A stretch of 64,000 nucleotides of DNA from JADKAV01 sp037045455 (GTDB taxonomy: Bacteria > Actinomycetota > Actinomycetes > S36-B12 > UBA10799): contig JBAOIN010000009.1 of the NCBI GenBank assembly GCA_037045455.1, forward strand, positions 207,819 through 271,818. Direction: 5' to 3'. Of the stretch, positions 33,776-42,110 are shown piece after piece. A program made the position numbers and the translations under genes. Each line of letters starts with the position of its first letter. The first letter of the stretch is position 1. Below the pieces are notes generated by a model. The model was not told where the DNA came from and did no database searches. It saw only the letters and a program-made list of their open reading frames with translations.

Positions 33776-34527
33776 CAGCGGCCCCCGACTGCGAATGCCC
33801 CGTAGCCGACCACCCGGTCGTGCGGCCCTGCGGTATCCCCAGAGTTGCGCAGATCCAACTGCTGGAGCTCGAGGCCGAGCCGGCCGGCTGCCAGCAGCAA
33901 CCCCCGCAGTGGATAGGCCCCACACGCATCGTCGTCGGCGATCAGATCCCACCGCCGTGTGACCACGTGGTCAGCAGTCCGCCGGTCCTGTGCCTGCGCC
34001 TGCGCGTAAGGGTGGTAGTGCGACAGGTCGGTGGACAGCACCACGATCGTGTCCGGGTCGGACAGGTACGGCTCCAGAACGTCAGCCACATCCGCGGGAT
34101 CGGCCCACCCGACCAGGATCGGCAGTAGGCGCCAGCCCGGTTCCAGGCATTCCTGCAGGAAGGGAAGTTGCACCTCGAGGCTGTGTTCCGGCGCGTGGGG
34201 CGCATCGTCGCGGGGAAGGTCAGCTTCGTGATCGATGAGCACGTCCCCCAGCGGTGTGCGCCAGACGTCAGCCGCCGGCGCGGCCATGCCCCGTACCGGG
34301 ACGAAGTGTGCCGGCCCGGCGAGGACGACGCGTTCGGCCCGGTGCAATCGCGCGTAGGCATGGGCAGCAACCGGGCCCGAGTAGATGTGGCCCGCATGCG
34401 GCACGATCACCGCTGGTGGCTGCGGACCGCCGGGCGCCTGCGCCAGATAACCCTCGACCTCGCGCTGCAGGTCGTACGGATCTGCGGTGTAGAACGTCCC
34501 GGCGACCGCCGGTTCACGGACTCGCAT
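33775..34527 (-). CDS. amrB: AmmeMemoRadiSam system protein B (Memo-like)
   Basis: 250 residues of the Memo/extradiol-dioxygenase-like fold. Opening VREPAVAGTFYTADP, then PHAGHIYSGPVAAHAY, AGPAHFVPVRG, EHSLEVQLPFLQ and STDLSHYHPY, the set of His residues seen in Memo proteins. Metal binding is inferred from those; activity unknown. Start overlaps the ligase 3' end by 14 bp and is followed by AMMECR1. Confidence 0.93.
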   Translation of the reverse strand: MRVREPAVAGTFYTADPYDLQREVEGYLAQAPGGPQPPAVIVPHAGHIYSGPVAAHAYARLHRAERVVLAGPAHFVPVRGMAAPAADVWRTPLGDVLIDHEADLPRDDAPHAPEHSLEVQLPFLQECLEPGWRLLPILVGWADPADVADVLEPYLSDPDTIVVLSTDLSHYHPYAQAQAQDRRTADHVVTRRWDLIADDDACGAYPLRGLLLAAGRLGLELQQLDLRNSGDTAGPHDRVVGYGAFAVGGR

Positions 34528-35842
34528 GCTGTCCCCCTGCCAGAACCAATCGTTGGATCTTTCCCGCGGCGTTGTGCGGCAACTCCGGGTGCTGCTCCAC
34601 TTGCTTGGGCCGCTTGTAGGCAGCCAGCCGCTCGGCAGCCCATGCGTGTACGGCCGCCGGTTCGGCAACGCCGGCGTAAGCGGCGCAGACTCGCTGGCCC
34701 CACTGGTCGTCGTCGCGGCCGAACACCGCGACCTCCTCGACGCCTGGGCACTCCAGCAGAACTGCCTCAACCTCGGCCGGATACACGTTGACGCCGCCGG
34801 TGATGATGAGGTCCTCCCGGCGTCCCTCCAGGAACAGGTAGCCATCCTCAAGCCGCCCCAGATCGCCGACGGTGAACGCGTCACCGTCCCAGGTCTGCGC
34901 CGTCTTGGCCGGGTCCCGCCAGTAGCTGAAGCGGGCAAAGTCCGGCGTGTGACACCAGATGACACCGTCGCGGATCTCCACGCGGCGGCCGGTCCGCGCC
35001 CGGCCCACAGTCCCGGGGCGCTGCTCCCATTCCGCCCCCGCACAGACGGTGAACTGCCCTTCAGTGGAGCCGTAGAACTCCCACACGTGTTCGACGCCAG
35101 CCCACTCGTGCAGGCGGCGTTTGATGCTCGGCGGGCAGGCGGCGCCCGCGTGCGTGATCAGCCGGTACGGGCTGGGCGGCAGGTCGAGCGCGAACAGCCG
35201 CTGCAGGTGGCTCGGGACGAGGAACGCGTGCGTGGGCCGGTGTTCGGCAAGGGCTGTCGCCGTGGCCGCCGCGTCGAACCCGCCGGGCAGGATCGCGGAA
35301 CCCCCGACCTGCAGGACCGCCATCGCGTAGCGCAGCGGCGCGGCATGACACAAGGGCCCGTGCACCAGCGTCACGTCATCGGCGGTGAACTCCCACTGGT
35401 CGATCTCGTCGCGCCACAGCGGTTCGCTGTGCGTGCGCTGCGTATCCACCCCTTTGGGCCGGCCCGTGGTACCCGAGGTGTAGTGCATGGGCCGTCCCCG
35501 CGGCCACTCGTCGAGCTCGGGAACCGGCCCGGTGTGTTCGGTCAGGGCGAGCAGGTCGCCGGCCGACTCCACAACGAGAGTGGCCTGGCTGTCGGTGACG
35601 ATGTGGGCCCGCTCGGACTCGGTCAGCATCGGATTGATGGGGACCGGAACCACGCCGGATCGCAAGCCCCCGGCAACCAGCGAAACCACGCGCGCCTGCA
35701 AGGCCGCGGCCTCAGCCGGCGGATAGCGGTGTTCAGGGGTGACGATGGCGAACCGGTCGCCTTGCCTGAGTCCGGCGGCATGCAAGCCGGCTGCCGCCTG
35801 CGCACTGCGACGCCGGTACTCCCGCGCCGTCAGGACGAACAT
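34514..35842 (-). CDS. AMP-forming acyl-CoA ligase/synthetase embedded in the AmmeMemoRadiSam cluster
   Basis: 442 residues of the ANL superfamily. Phosphate loop YTSGTTGRPKG (A3), YGSTEGQF (A5), GDAFTVGDLGRLEDGYLFLEGR (A7-A8 hinge) and PHNAAGKIQR (A10 Lys). It is shorter than most acyl-CoA ligases at the N-terminus. It would activate a carboxylate as adenylate and probably thioester. Placed between Memo and the radical SAM gene on one strand, so its product may be a substrate of, or made from, that system. TAGCCT 6 nt before the ATG begins with the radical SAM stop codon. Confidence 0.9.
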   Translation of the reverse strand: MFVLTAREYRRRSAQAAAGLHAAGLRQGDRFAIVTPEHRYPPAEAAALQARVVSLVAGGLRSGVVPVPINPMLTESERAHIVTDSQATLVVESAGDLLALTEHTGPVPELDEWPRGRPMHYTSGTTGRPKGVDTQRTHSEPLWRDEIDQWEFTADDVTLVHGPLCHAAPLRYAMAVLQVGGSAILPGGFDAAATATALAEHRPTHAFLVPSHLQRLFALDLPPSPYRLITHAGAACPPSIKRRLHEWAGVEHVWEFYGSTEGQFTVCAGAEWEQRPGTVGRARTGRRVEIRDGVIWCHTPDFARFSYWRDPAKTAQTWDGDAFTVGDLGRLEDGYLFLEGRREDLIITGGVNVYPAEVEAVLLECPGVEEVAVFGRDDDQWGQRVCAAYAGVAEPAAVHAWAAERLAAYKRPKQVEQHPELPHNAAGKIQRLVLAGGQHASP

Positions 35843-35848
35843 GGCTTC

Positions 35849-35854
35849 AGGCTA
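35849..35854 (-). promoter_or_regulatory. -10 hexamer made partly from a stop codon
   Basis: On the minus strand the radical SAM gene ends ...GGA TAG; TAG plus CCT forms TAGCCT, then GAAGCC and the ligase ATG. This gives the ligase its own candidate leaderless promoter inside the operon. Confidence 0.45.
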
Positions 35855-36922
35855 TCCGCGCAAAGTCACCGGCAACCGGCGTCTGCCCCAAGTCCCCGCG
35901 GCCACCTCGAACACCCCCGGGATCACGGTTCCGCAGGTGGGGCAGGCACCTTGCGGGTCGAGGTCGTACCGCAGGATCTCGTACCAGTCCCGCTCGATGA
36001 CCGGCGTCTGGCACGACGGGCAGAACGTGGTGTCCCCGTCCGGGTCGTGGACGTTTCCCGTGTAGGCGAAGTGCACGCCGGCGTCCATCGCGATCCGCCG
36101 CGCCCGCGCGAGCGTCTGCGGCGGGGTGGCCGGCACATCCAGCATCTTCCAGTCCGGATGGAAGGCGCTGAAATGCATCGGCACGTCCGGGCCCACGTGA
36201 TCGATCACCCAGCGCGCCATCCGGGTCAGTTCCGCATCGGAGTCGTTGTGCCCCGGCACGACCAGCGTCGTCAACTCGATCCAGGCCGGGCTCTCGTGCA
36301 CGGCCCACTCGATGGTCTCGAGCACGCGGTCGAGGTGCCCGCCGCAGACCTTGTGGTAGTACTCCTCCGTGAAACCCTTCAGGTCGATGTTGATCGCATC
36401 CATCGCACCGAACAACTCGGCACGTGGCCCGGGTTCGATGTAGCCGGCAGTGACACCCACCGTGCGGATCCCCTGCGCCCGGCAGGCCAGCGCCGTGTCC
36501 ACGGCGTATTCGAGGAACACGACGGGGTCGTTGTACGTGAACGCCACGCTCGTGCATCCCAAGCGCACCGCAGCTTCGGCGATCGCCTGCGGGCTGGCGG
36601 CGTCGGCCAGGGTGTCCACGTCCCGGGACTTCGAGATGTCCCAGTTCTGGCAGAACTTGCAGGTCAGGTTGCAGCCCGCAGTGCCGAAGGACAGCACCGG
36701 CGTTCCGGGCAGGAAGTGGTTGAGGGGCTTCTTCTCGATCGGGTCGATGCAGTACCCGCTGGAGCGGCCATAGGTCGTGCTGACGATCGCGTCGTTCTCG
36801 CGGGCTCGCACGAAGCACAACCCGCGCTGACCCTCGTGCAAGCGACAGGCCCGCGGGCAGACATCGCACTGCACCCGGCCGTCGTCGAGCACATGCCAGT
36901 AGGTCGTTTCGTGTGCCCCCAT
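35852..36922 (-). CDS. amrS: AmmeMemoRadiSam system radical SAM enzyme
   Basis: 356 residues. Radical SAM cluster motif CNLTCKFCQNW (CxxxCxxC), preceded by a Cys-rich N-terminus CDVCPRACRL...GLCFVR, and followed by a C-terminal zinc-ribbon-like pair CPSCQ and CPTCG. NHFLPGTPVLSFGTAG and NIDLKGFTEEYYHKVCGGHLD are typical of this subfamily, related to pyruvate formate-lyase activating enzymes. First gene of the cluster radical SAM-ligase-Memo-AMMECR1. Confidence 0.95.
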   Translation of the reverse strand: MGAHETTYWHVLDDGRVQCDVCPRACRLHEGQRGLCFVRARENDAIVSTTYGRSSGYCIDPIEKKPLNHFLPGTPVLSFGTAGCNLTCKFCQNWDISKSRDVDTLADAASPQAIAEAAVRLGCTSVAFTYNDPVVFLEYAVDTALACRAQGIRTVGVTAGYIEPGPRAELFGAMDAINIDLKGFTEEYYHKVCGGHLDRVLETIEWAVHESPAWIELTTLVVPGHNDSDAELTRMARWVIDHVGPDVPMHFSAFHPDWKMLDVPATPPQTLARARRIAMDAGVHFAYTGNVHDPDGDTTFCPSCQTPVIERDWYEILRYDLDPQGACPTCGTVIPGVFEVAAGTWGRRRLPVTLRG

Positions 36923-36991
36923 ATCTCTAGGGCACTCCTGCTATGGGCGGCTGTCAAGACTGTTCGCGGGGGGCCCAAGATGGGTCCGGAT

Positions 36992-37351
36992 TCAGGGACT
37001 CAGGTGATAGGCGTAGTGGCTATCCAGAGCGAGCATGAACGCGCCTTGCACCATGATCGCCGCGCCGTCTCCGCGCCATCCGCGACTTACGGCAGCGGCG
37101 CCAAGTGCCAGGTAACCGACGTCGGCGGCGCAGTTCACGAGCAGTACCTTCCGCAGCCGTCGCGGCTCCGGCGCTGGCCGACTGGCCCCGAACCCGGCGA
37201 TGGCCGCGTCCACCACACCCCAGGCGACCGTCTGTCGACCGAACTGCCGGATCGTGTCAGTGCGCCCGGTCACCCACAGTGCGGCGCCTCCCAGCACCGA
37301 CGCCGCCGACCAGGCACCGAGGGTCCGGAGAAGACCTTGCGACGTGGCCAT
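36992..37351 (-). CDS. Hypothetical membrane protein
   Basis: 119 residues with three to four hydrophobic segments (LGAWSAASVLGGAALWV, KVLLVNCAADVGYLALGAAAVS, AAIMVQGAFMLALDSHYAYHL). The last segment ends DSHYAYHL, a pattern also found in small conserved membrane proteins of unknown function. ATG overlaps the stop of the DUF5522 gene as TGATG, so the two are co-translated. Confidence 0.7.
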   Translation of the reverse strand: MATSQGLLRTLGAWSAASVLGGAALWVTGRTDTIRQFGRQTVAWGVVDAAIAGFGASRPAPEPRRLRKVLLVNCAADVGYLALGAAAVSRGWRGDGAAIMVQGAFMLALDSHYAYHLSP

Positions 37352-37575
37352 CAATCCTCCTCGACGTACGGGCAGTGCCGGCACCCGCTGCCGCAGCACT
37401 GGCCGCGCTGCAGATGGAACTGCGCGGTGAGCACGAACAGGCCGGTGTCGGGGTCGCTGTACATCGACTCGCCGGCCGCGATGGCTGCCCGGTGCCGGTT
37501 GAGGATCTCCTCGCGGCGCGGGTGATCCACTGGCAGCCGACTGGGATGCGGGATCAGCGGGTCGGGTCGGGTCAC
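37351..37575 (-). CDS. DUF5522 domain-containing small protein
   Basis: 74 residues. Matches the DUF5522 pattern: HPSRLPVDHPRREEILNRH, GESMYSDPDTGLFVLTAQFHLQRG and the Cys cluster CCGSGCRHCPY near the C-terminus, which probably binds metal. The GTG start has GATAAT 6 nt upstream, and the stop is coupled to the next gene. Function unknown. Confidence 0.87.
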   Translation of the reverse strand: MTRPDPLIPHPSRLPVDHPRREEILNRHRAAIAAGESMYSDPDTGLFVLTAQFHLQRGQCCGSGCRHCPYVEED

Positions 37576-37619
37576 CTCGTCATTATCGGGGCCGCGCGGA
37601 AAGGCATGTGCCCTTCTGA

Positions 37620-38252
37620 CTACTCGGCTGGACCCACCATGTCGCCGAGCACCTCGATCATGGGCCGCAACTTCTCCAGTGCCGTGCGCAGGGTTCGCTC
37701 GACCCGCTTGGTCCCCATCCAGGCCTCAGGCTCCCAATGTCGCGTGGCGTGCATCGTGCGATACCGGTACAGGTCGAGGTCGGGGTCGTCTTCCGCCACG
37801 CCGCGGGGCCGAGTCTTCAACTGGTCGCCGCCGATCGTGAACCCGCCCTTGGTCGCCGCCTTCATCGCCCGGCGCAATTCCTCGCCGCCCTGCTCGGCCA
37901 AAGCCCCTCGGAAACGCTTCACCTGCTCGCCGGTTGACTGGTACCAGCCGCCTGCCGCCATAAGACCTTCGGCTGAGATCTGCAGGTACCAGCCCAGGCC
38001 GTTCGGCCCCTCCAGCAGGCAACCCTGGTGATCTTTGATCGGGGTCTTGTCGCGGCTGAAGCGCATATCCCGGTAGGGGCGGTACAGATGTGCCGGGCCG
38101 AAGTCGGGCTCGAGGGCCGCGGCCAGTTCCCGCAGGGGTTCACGCACGTTCTGCTCGTACTCGCTCTTGTGCGCATTCCAGAACTCGCGGCTGTTCTCGA
38201 CGGCCAGCAGGTCGTAGAAATCGAAGGCTTCCGCCGGTATCCCTATAGTCAT
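37620..38252 (-). CDS. DUF2461 (TIGR02453-like) family protein
   Basis: 210 residues. Features of the family: FYDLLAVENSREFWNAHKSEYE near the start, ALEPDFGPAHLYRPYRDMRFSRDKTPIK, GLGWYLQISAEGLMAAGGWY and the EELRRAM helix. Soluble, function unknown. ATG at 38252 selected as the start of family similarity; longer upstream reading is not conserved. Confidence 0.86.
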   Translation of the reverse strand: MTIGIPAEAFDFYDLLAVENSREFWNAHKSEYEQNVREPLRELAAALEPDFGPAHLYRPYRDMRFSRDKTPIKDHQGCLLEGPNGLGWYLQISAEGLMAAGGWYQSTGEQVKRFRGALAEQGGEELRRAMKAATKGGFTIGGDQLKTRPRGVAEDDPDLDLYRYRTMHATRHWEPEAWMGTKRVERTLRTALEKLRPMIEVLGDMVGPAE

Positions 38253-38341
38253 GGGCCCACCCTGCCCCGCAGTTGCGACAGGCTGCCAGTCCGTGGGGCC
38301 GAACCTGTGGATGAGTGGGTTCCAGCGGGGCATCAGTAACC

Positions 38342-38551
38342 ATGACCCAAGAGAACCGCGAAGGCCACGGCCCGCATCCCGACCCACCGGTCGACGAGAA
38401 CCTGGACATCGTCGACGACGAGACCGATCCGCAATCCAGCGGCGAGGGTCCGCACCCCGATCCCGACGACGACGAGGTCGACGAAGCCGGCAAGGAGTCG
38501 TTCCCGACCAGCGACCCGCCGTCCAGCTGGGCTGGTTCGGACGGGTCGTAG
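38342..38551 (+). CDS. Small acidic protein with 'ESFPTSDPPSSW' tail
   Basis: 69 residues, about a third Asp/Glu, with Pro and His (GHGPHPDPP, GPHPDPDDDEVD repeated). It ends with KESFPTSDPPSSWAGS, a short conserved motif seen at the C-terminus of many tiny bacterial proteins of unknown function. Likely disordered. Start ATG has GTAACC just upstream but no clear ribosome site. Confidence 0.65.
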   Translation: MTQENREGHGPHPDPPVDENLDIVDDETDPQSSGEGPHPDPDDDEVDEAGKESFPTSDPPSSWAGSDGS

Positions 38552-38729
38552 GATCTCGCCCGCGTCCTCCAGGCGCCCGCTTCGTTGCACGACCGATCCG
38601 TGAAAATTCCGGGCATCCGTTACGGGGTCTTGGCGTCCGGAAGGCTCACCGATGCCCTGCATGCTCACCGATTGCGACTTCGCCCTGGCCAGCGCTGACG
38701 AATCGAAGCAACCGGGGACACCCGCGCAC

Positions 38730-38735
38730 TAGCGT
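38730..38735 (+). promoter_or_regulatory. -10 hexamer of the acyltransferase gene (leaderless)
   Basis: TAGCGT, then CGACCC and the GTG at 38742: the same hexamer-N6-start layout. The upstream 190 bp (38552-38729) shows nothing else recognisable. Confidence 0.5.
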
Positions 38736-38741
38736 CGACCC

Positions 38742-39978
38742 GTGAGCCTGACCACCCGGGTGCTTGATGCAACCAAGAGCCGCGACCGGGTGCTCGATGC
38801 CGTCAAGGCGATCGCCCTGCTCCTGGTCATCGCCGGGCACAGCCTCGCGTGGCACGTCCGGCCAGACGGGACAGCGGTCAACGTCTTGGAGGACGCCCAC
38901 TACCTGATCGTGCTCACCTGGCTGTTCCAGGTACTGCCCCTGTTCTTCGCCGCCGGTGCGGTGAGCAACATGGCGTCTCTGCAGCGGCACGGTCCGCACG
39001 ACTATCTGCAGGCGCGGGGGGTGCGACTGCTGGCACCGGTGGTCGTCTACGCCACGTTCTGGACCGCCCTGCTGTTGCCGTTCAGCGCGCAGCCGATAGG
39101 CCGCTTCCTGGCACAACTGCTGTGGTTCGCGGGCGTCTACTTGCTGGTCGCCGCTGCCGCAGTGGTGACCAGCAGGTGGCCGGCCTGGGTCCTGGCGCCG
39201 TGGTTGGTGCTCATCGTCGGCGTGGATGCGTTGCGCCTCACGCCCCTGGCAGGACTGGGCTGGCTGAACATGCTGCTGGTGTGGGGCTGGTTGCATCAGT
39301 GCGGCTACTACCTGCCACGACTGCGCGGCGACCGGCGGGCGATCGTCGGCCGGCCTCGCGCTCATCGCCACCAGCATCGCCGTCGCGTTCGCCGGCCCGT
39401 ACTCGGTCAGCCTGATCTCCGTGAACGGGATCCCTGGGCTGTCGAACCTGGCCCCGCCCAGCGTCGTTCTCGCGGCGTTCGGAGCCGGACAGATCCTGCT
39501 ACTGGCGGGACTCTGGCCAGCCTTGCAGCGGCTGTTCGCGCGGGACCGGCTGTGGGTTCCGGTAGCGCTGATGGGAGCGCGCGGCATGGGCATGTACCTG
39601 TGGCACATCCCGTTGGTCGGCATCGCCGCCGCCAGCGCCATGGCCCTGGGTTTCCAGGCCGCACCGCTGAGTGCCGCCTGGTGGGGCGTGCATCTACTCG
39701 TGGTGGCGCTGGTCCTCCCCGGAGCCTGGCTGCTCGCCGGGGTGGCCGCGGTTCCGGAGGCATGGCTGCGCCGGTTCCGCACCTGGCGCAGTGCGCCTGC
39801 CCTTGGATGCCTGCTCGGCGGCTTCTTCGTTCTGAACACGGCTGCCACAGGGTTCGCGACATGGTGGGGCACCGGCGCCGCGGGGTTGCCATCCACTGCC
39901 CTGATCAACCTGGCGATGGTCATTTTGGGATTCGTCCTGACCTCGCCGAGCAGGCAGGGGCCGCTCGAAGCCAATTAG
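38742..39978 (+). CDS. Acyltransferase family 3 membrane protein, with one frameshift
   Basis: About 412 residues after correction, with roughly ten membrane helices. RDRVLDAVKAIALLLVIAGHSLAWHV carries the conserved His of the acyltransferase-3 family, used to move acyl groups onto cell-surface or secreted molecules. Reading loses frame near 39348: RRAIV is followed after deleting one G in GTCGGCCGG by AGLALIATSIAVAFAGPYS and the C-terminal half (LGMYLWHIPLVG-like segment GMGMYLWHIPLVGIA). Substrate unknown. GTG start. Confidence 0.83.
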
Positions 39979-39979
39979 C

Positions 39980-40375
39980 ATGCCCACCATGACGCGTGCA
40001 GTGGCCGCCACCATTGTCGGAGCAGTCGCCTTGGTCATCGCTGTGGTGATGACGACGTATGTGGCGCTCGCCCCTTTGATCCCCAAACGAGTGGTGACGG
40101 TTTCCGGCACGACCGGCACCGTGCAGACCAGTACGGCCTCGCTGTTGGAAGCCGCGGGCTGGCCGATCATCGCCGCCTTGGCGGTGATCGTGGCTGTGGC
40201 GGCCGCGCCGCTGCTGGTCCGCACCCGCTGGGCCTTCCTAACGGCAGCGGCAGCCCTCGCGATCATCAGCGCGGTGACGTGGTCCACCGTCGGGCCGTAT
40301 CTACTCGCGCCCGCGGTGGTGCTGCTGATCGCAGGTGTCGTCGCCCAGCCACGCGCGACGCAGGCACTTCGTTAG
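39980..40375 (+). CDS. Hypothetical membrane protein
   Basis: 131 residues with four hydrophobic segments (TIVGAVALVIAVVMTTYVAL; GWPIIAALAVIVAVAAAPLL; RWAFLTAAAALAIISAVTW; YLLAPAVVLLIAGVVA) and a short outside loop with KRVVTVSGTTGTVQTS. ATG starts 2 nt after the acyltransferase stop, so the two are probably co-transcribed. No named family. Confidence 0.7.
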   Translation: MPTMTRAVAATIVGAVALVIAVVMTTYVALAPLIPKRVVTVSGTTGTVQTSTASLLEAAGWPIIAALAVIVAVAAAPLLVRTRWAFLTAAAALAIISAVTWSTVGPYLLAPAVVLLIAGVVAQPRATQALR

Positions 40376-40404
40376 CAGTCCGACATAAGCCCGTTCGGGA
40401 AACC

Positions 40405-40432
40405 GGCGAAAACTCGATCTAATGGTTTCGCC
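40405..40432. terminator. Hairpin with GGCGAAA/TTTCGCC arms (element F, copy 1)
   Basis: 7-bp stem (40405-40411 with 40426-40432) around a 14-nt AT-richer loop, 30 nt after a stop codon and 60 nt before the secreted-protein operon. A hairpin of the same arm sequence occurs at 47322-47344. Probable terminator; no U-tract. Confidence 0.5.
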
Positions 40433-40492
40433 TGACGCGTCGATACAGAGAGTGCTCAAGAAAGATCCGTACCGCCGAACGGAGCACTACAC

Positions 40493-40909
40493 ATGAAGAT
40501 CAACCGGAAGGGCGTCGCCCTGCTCGGAGGAGCAGCTTCCATCCTTGTGGTGGGAGCCTCGGCAGCGACCCTCGGGACTCTCACGCCGCAGACTCTCGGT
40601 GCCACGACCGCCGTGGTGGCAGCCTGCCAGAGCAGTGGCTTGGGGGTGTCCTGGGGCACGCCGACGTACACCACCACGCCCACGTACACCGTGAACTCGG
40701 GCACTGTCACAGGCATCGCCGCCGGTTGCATCACCACGCCGGCCAAGCAGTTCCGGGTCGACGTATCGACCGGAGCCGGCGCGTCGCTGGCCAATGCCAC
40801 GGGCACGTTCCCGACCACCGGCACCCCGCCGCAGACCACCCCATTCACCCTGAGTGCGGCCGTGGACGCTGCGGCCATCACCCAGGTGACGCTCGTGGTC
40901 TACGGCTGA
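40493..40909 (+). CDS. Small secreted protein, paralog 1 of a SipW-linked operon
   Basis: 138 residues. Hydrophobic N-terminal helix (VALLGGAASILVV) followed by the motif SAATLGTLTPQTLGA, then Cys45 and Cys79 and a Thr/Val-rich chain of beta character ending LVVYG. The next gene encodes a protein of almost the same size with the matching motif QAATLGTVSGRSLAA and Cys47/Cys79 (GIxAGC in both), so they are paralogs. A signal peptidase of SipW type ends the operon. GGAG lies 8 nt before the ATG. Role as a fibre or matrix subunit is inferred. Confidence 0.72.
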   Translation: MKINRKGVALLGGAASILVVGASAATLGTLTPQTLGATTAVVAACQSSGLGVSWGTPTYTTTPTYTVNSGTVTGIAAGCITTPAKQFRVDVSTGAGASLANATGTFPTTGTPPQTTPFTLSAAVDAAAITQVTLVVYG

Positions 40910-40930
40910 GCCAGCAGCTCCGCCGCCGCC

Positions 40931-41344
40931 ATGACCGCCCGACTGAAGGGCGCCGCCGCCACCACGCTCGCCATCGCGGTGGCGGTGATTGGCGTGTCCC
41001 AGGCCGCCACGTTAGGAACCGTCTCCGGGCGTTCCCTGGCAGCCGGGACGGTCAGCAATCCTGTGCTGTGTTCGGCAGGCTCGATCGCAGTCACCACGCA
41101 GGTGGGCTACAGCTCAAGCCGCTATGAGATCTACCAACTGACCTTCAGCGGGATCCCGGCCGGCTGCCAGGGGAAGTCCTTCATCGCGCAGTTCGCGGAC
41201 AGCACCACGAACGCCTCGCTGGGCATGGTGACAGGAACGCTGCCGGCGGCGGCATCCGGAACGGCCGCCGTTCCAGCCGGGACGAACCCCAACCTCAACT
41301 CCGTCAGTTCAACGCTGAAGGTGGTGCTGTATGTCTCGGGCTAG
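40931..41344 (+). CDS. Small secreted protein, paralog 2 of a SipW-linked operon
   Basis: 137 residues. Export signal with hydrophobic TTLAIAVAVIGVSQ, then ATLGTVSGRSLAAGTVSN, Cys47 and Cys79 (SGIPAGCQGKSFIAQF), and a Thr/Ala/Ser-rich tail that ends in a beta strand STLKVVLYVSG like paralog 1 (ITQVTLVVYG). Overlaps the next gene by 14 bp, so translation is coupled. Substrate of the downstream peptidase is inferred from synteny. Confidence 0.72.
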   Translation: MTARLKGAAATTLAIAVAVIGVSQAATLGTVSGRSLAAGTVSNPVLCSAGSIAVTTQVGYSSSRYEIYQLTFSGIPAGCQGKSFIAQFADSTTNASLGMVTGTLPAAASGTAAVPAGTNPNLNSVSSTLKVVLYVSG

Positions 41345-42110
41345 CCGGCCGGGCAGCCTCGCCGCCGGGGCGCTGTTCCTTGCGTTTCTACTCGTGGTGA
41401 TCACCCACTGGACGACGACCGGCTGGGCGGCAGGCACCTCGATCTCCGCGCAGCGCCTGTACGTGTCCACCGTCACCACGACGCCGGGCGTGGCCCTGCA
41501 GGACACGTTTGGCACCAACGGCTCGCTCAATGCCCGGGTCGTGCCGACGATCGACCCCACCGGCGGCACCACGTTCGGCACTCTGACAACCAACCGCCCG
41601 TCCTGGACCGCCTCCGACACCACCTGGACGACCGCGAGTTCTCGGGCATTGCACGGCGCCAGCGGTGCACCGAGCGTGGCGTCGATCCCGTGGCTGTCCC
41701 GCTCTTCATATGTCCAGGTGCGGTTCGGGACAGCGGCCACCGCCTCGAACGCCGGCCTGGGCATGCTGTGCGATGCGGCCACGAGCTGCATCGGTGCGAG
41801 GCTGCGGCGGGTCTCGACGACCTACTACCTGGACCTCGGCACGCTCAGTTCCGGCACCTTCACCGCTGCCACGTCCCCCACCTGCACATCCGGTGCGACC
41901 TGCACGGTCAAGGTCGGCACGTCCGTCACGGCCACTACTGACCTGCGGTTGACCTACAACGCGACCACCTATGCCATGGTGATGACCTTTGGCGCGCTCA
42001 CCGCGACGATGACGGTGCCTAGCGGCTACCGGTCAAACACCCGCGCGGGGCTGTTCGCTCTCGCCAACAGCGATGGCACGCGGTTCGCGCAGTTCCAGGT
42101 GGACACGTGA
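41331..42110 (+). CDS. Secreted Thr-rich protein with lectin-like beta domain
   Basis: 259 residues. N-terminal signal/anchor (SLAAGALFLAFLLVVITHW), then a domain of about 220 residues rich in Thr, Ser and beta strands: LQDTFGTNGSLNARVVPTID, TTWTTASSRALHGASG, YVQVRFGTAATASNAGLGMLCDA, YYLDLGTLSSGTF and ALTATMTVPSGYRSNTRAGLFA. The strand pattern resembles concanavalin-like (LamG/DUF1080-type) jelly rolls, but I cannot assign a family. Two Cys pairs. Overlaps its neighbours on both sides (14 and 4 bp). Confidence 0.7.
   Translation: MSRASRPGSLAAGALFLAFLLVVITHWTTTGWAAGTSISAQRLYVSTVTTTPGVALQDTFGTNGSLNARVVPTIDPTGGTTFGTLTTNRPSWTASDTTWTTASSRALHGASGAPSVASIPWLSRSSYVQVRFGTAATASNAGLGMLCDAATSCIGARLRRVSTTYYLDLGTLSSGTFTAATSPTCTSGATCTVKVGTSVTATTDLRLTYNATTYAMVMTFGALTATMTVPSGYRSNTRAGLFALANSDGTRFAQFQVDT

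Noticed and set aside
34526..37525. 999-codon open frame on the plus strand
   Set aside because: It is antisense to the AMP ligase and radical SAM genes, is full of Arg/Pro/Gly without any domain, and exists because GC-rich third positions suppress stops.
38552..38741. tRNA or small RNA gene in a 190-bp gap
   Set aside because: No cloverleaf arms or CCA-like end were found; only a -10 hexamer for the next gene is supportable.
40493..42110. Type IV pilin or sortase-anchored pilus
   Set aside because: No type III prepilin motif, LPxTG signal or sortase gene is present; the SipW-type peptidase is the only processing enzyme in the cluster.
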